A DNA stretch of 43,004 nucleotides from Amycolatopsis echigonensis (lineage in GTDB: Bacteria; Actinomycetota; Actinomycetes; Mycobacteriales; Pseudonocardiaceae). Made by a program: the position numbers and the translations under genes. The notes below the pieces were generated by a model, which saw only the letters and a program-made list of their open reading frames with translations, was not told the origin of the DNA and made no database searches. Of the stretch, positions 40,469 to 43,004 are shown piece after piece; the stretch's first letter is position 1, and each line of letters opens with the position of its first letter. Location: contig NZ_JACJHR010000078.1 in the NCBI RefSeq assembly GCF_014174495.1, forward strand, positions 1 to 43,004, written 5' to 3'.

Positions 40469-40491
40469 TCCGTGAAGGGGTCCTTCACGGA
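40469..40491. terminator. Hairpin after the ROK gene
   Basis: TCCGTGAAGG (40469-40478) and CCTTCACGGA (40482-40491) pair perfectly around GGT, 3 nt beyond the ROK stop on the minus strand. The adjoining sequence (GGAATCTAGGTC) recurs near 247 at the other end of the window. Confidence 0.6.
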
Positions 40492-40494
40492 ACG

Positions 40495-41694
40495 TCAGGC
40501 GGCGCCTACGCGGCGGTCGAAGACCAGGCGTTCTGCGGCGCGCAGGCCGACGCTGATCGCGCCGGTGAGGACGCCGTCGTCGCCTAGTTCGCCTTGTACC
40601 ACGGTGGTGGTGAGCGGGGTGAACGAGCGCAGCGCTCGGTCGATCGGTTCCAGCAGCAGGTCTGCCGCTGTTCCGACACCGCCGCCTAGGACGATCAGTT
40701 CGGGGTCGATTACCGCGGCCACTGAAGCGACTGTGTAGGCGAGGCGGTCGGCTTCCGCGGATACCGCGCGCTGGGCCAATTCGTCACCCTCACGGGCGAG
40801 GCGGAAGACTTCGCGGGCGGATCGTGCTGTGCCCAGGCCGAGTTCGCGTGCGCCGCGGACCACGGACTGGGCGGCGGTGGCCTCTTCCAGGTGTCCGCGC
40901 GCGGGCGGTTCGCCGGGTTCGTCGGTGACGCGTGTGCGGCCGTAAGGCAGGTAGCCGATTTCGCCTGCCGCGCCGGTGGCGCCGCGGAAGACGCGGCCGT
41001 CCACCATCAGGCCCATGCCTACGCCGGTGCCGATGGTTATGCAGCCGACCACCGAAGCTCCGCGCGCGGCGCCGCTTTCCCATTCGCCGACCGCGGTGAG
41101 GTTCGCGTCGTTTTCCACCACCAGATCCGGCCCGAGCACCTGCTCCAGGTCGTCGAGCAGGCCCGGGCGGCCCCAGCCGGGCAGGTTCGGCGCGTGCCGG
41201 AAGCAGCGTTTCACCGGGTCCGCGACGCCGGGGGAGCCGAGCACGCGGACCACGATGTCGTCGTCGGTCAGCCCGGCCTCGGCCACGATGTCCTTCGCCA
41301 GTTCGCCCAGCGCGGAGATCAGCGCGCTGCCGGAGCGGGCCGTGTTGCGCACGTCGCGCCGGGCGACCGTGGTGCGGCCGAGGTCGGCGACCGCGACCCG
41401 GATGTGCTCGCGGCCGATGTCCAGGCCCAGCACGTATCCCGCGGTCGGGTCCGCCTCGTAGAGCACCGCCGAACGGCCGGTGCCGGTGGACGTGTGCCCG
41501 GTCGCGCGGGCGAGCCCGGCGGCCTCCAGCGCCAGCAGCGCCTGGCTCACCGTCGGCTTCGACAGCCCGGTGTCCTTCGCCACCTGCGGCCGCGTCGCGG
41601 GCCCGCCGCGGCGCAGCAGGTCGAGCACCGCCCGCTGGTTGATCATGCGCATCCCGGCCGGGGTGCCGACCGGTGGTGTACCCGACCCTGCCAC
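40495..41694 (-). CDS. ROK family transcriptional regulator/kinase-like protein
   Basis: This 399-residue ROK protein has an N-terminal winged helix (MRMINQRAVLDLLRRGGPAT, then LSKPTVSQALLALEAAGLAR) fused to a sugar-kinase-like ASKHA domain. The latter shows LGLDIGREHIRVAVADL, VENDANLTAVGEWESGAARG, ITIGTGVGMGLMVDGRVFRG and AGEIGYLP. The usual ROK zinc cluster CxCGxxGC is absent: the corresponding region reads RVTDEPGEPPARGHLEEATA. The GTG at 41694 has AGGAAA upstream. A TACCGT -10 (41733-41738) and an inverted repeat at 41762-41780 suggest autoregulation. It probably senses a sugar and may control the GH65/HAD pair. Confidence 0.88.
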   Translation of the reverse strand: MAGSGTPPVGTPAGMRMINQRAVLDLLRRGGPATRPQVAKDTGLSKPTVSQALLALEAAGLARATGHTSTGTGRSAVLYEADPTAGYVLGLDIGREHIRVAVADLGRTTVARRDVRNTARSGSALISALGELAKDIVAEAGLTDDDIVVRVLGSPGVADPVKRCFRHAPNLPGWGRPGLLDDLEQVLGPDLVVENDANLTAVGEWESGAARGASVVGCITIGTGVGMGLMVDGRVFRGATGAAGEIGYLPYGRTRVTDEPGEPPARGHLEEATAAQSVVRGARELGLGTARSAREVFRLAREGDELAQRAVSAEADRLAYTVASVAAVIDPELIVLGGGVGTAADLLLEPIDRALRSFTPLTTTVVQGELGDDGVLTGAISVGLRAAERLVFDRRVGAA

Positions 41695-41761
41695 CTGCTG
41701 AGTTTCCTTCCCGTTCGGACTTCCGTCCTGCCACGGTAACCGGATTCGCCCCGCTTTGGCA

Positions 41762-41780
41762 GGAAAGTTTCTTTTCTTCC
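41762..41780. promoter_or_regulatory. Candidate ROK operator
   Basis: GGAAAGTTTCTTTTCTTCC contains the inverted pairs GGAA/TTCC and GAAAG/CTTTT. It abuts the expected -35 position of the ROK promoter (-10 TACCGT, 41733-41738). Sugar-responsive ROK repressors often bind AT-richer GAAA/TTTC repeats such as this one. Confidence 0.45.
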
Positions 41781-41881
41781 GGCTCGGAGGGGCAGGCGGA
41801 GGTCTCGGCCCGACGATACGGGCTCGGCGGACCCGATCCGGGGAGGGCACGCGGAGTTTGCCGTCCGCTAGTCGAGGTCGC

Positions 41882-43004
41882 TCAGGCGTCGGGCAGCCAG
41901 TTGCCGTGGAACCCCGCGGGCACGCGGCCGGGCAGATGCACGGTCGCGACCGGATCCGCTTCGATGTCCTGCGCGTCGAGCACCACCAGGTCGCTGCGGT
42001 CGTTCGGTCCGTCGTAGACGTAGGCGAGCAGCCAGCCCGCGCCGTCCGGACGGTCGTCCGCCGGAACGAACACCGCCTCGCCCGGGAGATGTCCTTCCGG
42101 GAACAGATGCTCGCGCGCGACGTTCGTGTGGAGGTCATAGCGGCGGAGCACGAGCGGCCCGTCCGCCCTTTGTCGTCCGGTGACGTGCCCGAAGCGAGCG
42201 TCGAGCCCGGCGAGCCGGTCGTCGATGCGGGGGAACTCGCCGTCGCGGTCGTCGAGCAGATCCTCGGCGACCGTGCCCGCGCGCGGGTCGATCGTCCACC
42301 GCCACAGTGCGCCCTTCGGATCCGGTACGCCGGGCCGGAACATGTGCTCGTACCGCACGACGTGCGCCACGATCCGGCCGTCGGCGGTGTCGTGTGCGTT
42401 GAGCGTGTGGAAGACGTAGCACGGGTCGAGCTCGAACCAGCGCACGCCGTCCTCGGGACGGTCACGGCTGAGCAGGCCGAGCCGCGCGCCGTACGTGTCG
42501 CTCCAGCGGTACGGCATGCCGCCGTCGGTGCCGTGGTCGAACACCACCGGCAGGTCGAAGAAGACCACGTGCTGCCGGGTGAGCGCGAAGTCGTGCATCA
42601 TTGTCAGCCCGGGCACGTCGATCGGTTGCCGCAGCACGAGTTCCCCGGCGGCGTTCGCGCGGTAGTAGCTCACGTGCGGGGCGGTGATGCTGCCGTAGCC
42701 GAAGAAATGCAGCTCGCCGGTTTCCGGGCAGATCTTGGGATGCGCGGTCATCGCGTCGGCGAGCTTGCCGTCGAAATCGTAGACCCCGACGGTGTCGAGC
42801 TCAGTGGTGATTTCGTATGGCAGCGAGGATTCCACGAGCGCGAGCGTGCGTCCCGCGTGGTTGACGACGTGAGTGTTGGCGACGCTGGACCGGAGATTTC
42901 TGCTTCCGTCGGCGTTGTACAGCACCGGATTCGGGACGTCGAAGCTTTCGGTGCGCACCCACCGGTTGCGATACCAAGCCGCGCGGCCGTTTTCGAGCCG
43001 TACG
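41882..43004 (-). CDS. Carotenoid oxygenase family protein (5' end cut by window)
   Basis: At least 373 residues are present; the N-terminus lies beyond the window edge, where the frame stays open (VRLENGRAAWYRNRWVRTES). It belongs to the RPE65/carotenoid cleavage dioxygenase family, which cleaves carotenoids, apocarotenoids or stilbenes with non-heme Fe(II) held by four histidines. Candidates for all four are visible: AHPKICPETGELHFF, GLTMMHDFALT, YVFHTLNAHD and the C-terminal FHGNWLPDA. The GELHFFGY and HDFALT motifs are typical. No carotenoid synthesis gene lies in the window. A family member of this size (about 450 aa) could be a lignostilbene- or apocarotenoid-type enzyme. Confidence 0.9.
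   Translation of the reverse strand, partial: VRLENGRAAWYRNRWVRTESFDVPNPVLYNADGSRNLRSSVANTHVVNHAGRTLALVESSLPYEITTELDTVGVYDFDGKLADAMTAHPKICPETGELHFFGYGSITAPHVSYYRANAAGELVLRQPIDVPGLTMMHDFALTRQHVVFFDLPVVFDHGTDGGMPYRWSDTYGARLGLLSRDRPEDGVRWFELDPCYVFHTLNAHDTADGRIVAHVVRYEHMFRPGVPDPKGALWRWTIDPRAGTVAEDLLDDRDGEFPRIDDRLAGLDARFGHVTGRQRADGPLVLRRYDLHTNVAREHLFPEGHLPGEAVFVPADDRPDGAGWLLAYVYDGPNDRSDLVVLDAQDIEADPVATVHLPGRVPAGFHGNWLPDA

Larger units (their letters stand above)
40170..40494. other. Repeat-filled intergenic region, no gene
   Basis: The 325 bp between the HAD gene and the ROK gene hold a 24-bp-arm palindrome (40294-40350), an outer partial inverted repeat (GCACCCCGAAGCC near 40269 against GGCTTCG...CGGGGTGC near 40357-40374), and a hairpin at 40469-40491. 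Predicted ORFs are translations of these repeats. Confidence 0.75.

Noticed and set aside
39751..40488. 245-codon minus-strand frame across the repeat zone upstream of the HAD gene
   Set aside because: It begins inside the hairpin repeat (MKDPFTDLDSLKEPFTD) and overlaps the HAD gene in another frame. It is repeat-derived, with no ribosome site.

Overview
This window is chromosomal DNA from a high-GC actinobacterium. The division cluster, the eukaryotic-type isoleucyl-tRNA synthetase behind a translational-type T-box, the SAM-IV riboswitch, the F420-type oxidoreductase and the style of the intergenic palindromes point to Pseudonocardiaceae, most likely Amycolatopsis or a close relative. The genus is inferred from memory, not from a search. 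There is no transposase, phage gene, tRNA, rRNA or CRISPR array.

Layout. 1-343: G-rich low-complexity DNA and a terminator-like palindrome. 348-1846: OsmC peroxidase (-) with a readable promoter/operator, then two tandem DinB/DUF664 genes (+). 1833-7254: a SigK stress locus. A DUF1295 membrane protein and a cyclopropane-fatty-acid-synthase-like methyltransferase (-) diverge from an operon of FAD oxidase, DUF1365 protein, ECF sigma factor SigK and anti-sigma factor RskA (+). The 72-bp divergent gap holds two back-to-back promoters close to the known mycobacterial SigK motif, each ending 7 nt before a start codon. 7483-13096: division block ftsZ, pgeF, yggS-like, sepF, yggT, wag31/divIVA, and a membrane protein with an Ada-like metal motif. 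13041-15243: divergent ArsR-like regulator and MFS exporter. 15248-18635: T-box leader and ileS. 18866-24308: APC permease, class B penicillin-binding protein, a second ArsR-like regulator and a CPA-type antiporter. 24404-25907: SAM-IV riboswitch and a cysteine-desulfurase-like enzyme. 25866-26559: two 229-bp direct repeats, each carrying a large palindrome. 26605-28145: lspA and an RluD-type pseudouridine synthase. 28199-29644 (-): an HTH / Gly-Pro-rich / Ig-like protein. 30032-35667: double-length DUF885 protein, fumarylacetoacetase and an LLM-class oxidoreductase. 35825-37032: Ppx/GppA-like protein and a small acidic Pro-rich ORF. 37072-41694 (-): GH65 phosphorylase, beta-phosphoglucomutase-like HAD enzyme and ROK regulator. 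41882-43004 (-): carotenoid oxygenase, cut by the window edge.

How the genes work together. Many neighbours are translationally coupled by 4-bp GTGA/ATGA overlaps: DinB pair, methyltransferase/DUF1295, oxidase/DUF1365, sigK/rskA, pgeF/yggS, lspA/rluD, DUF885/fah and HAD/GH65. The SigK set probably remodels membrane lipids under redox control. The GH65/HAD pair converts an alpha-disaccharide to glucose 6-phosphate through beta-glucose 1-phosphate. Several starts lie 6-7 nt after a TANNNT-like -10, which suggests leaderless mRNAs. Convergent gene ends are filled with long palindromes that probably act as bidirectional terminators and belong to dispersed repeat families.
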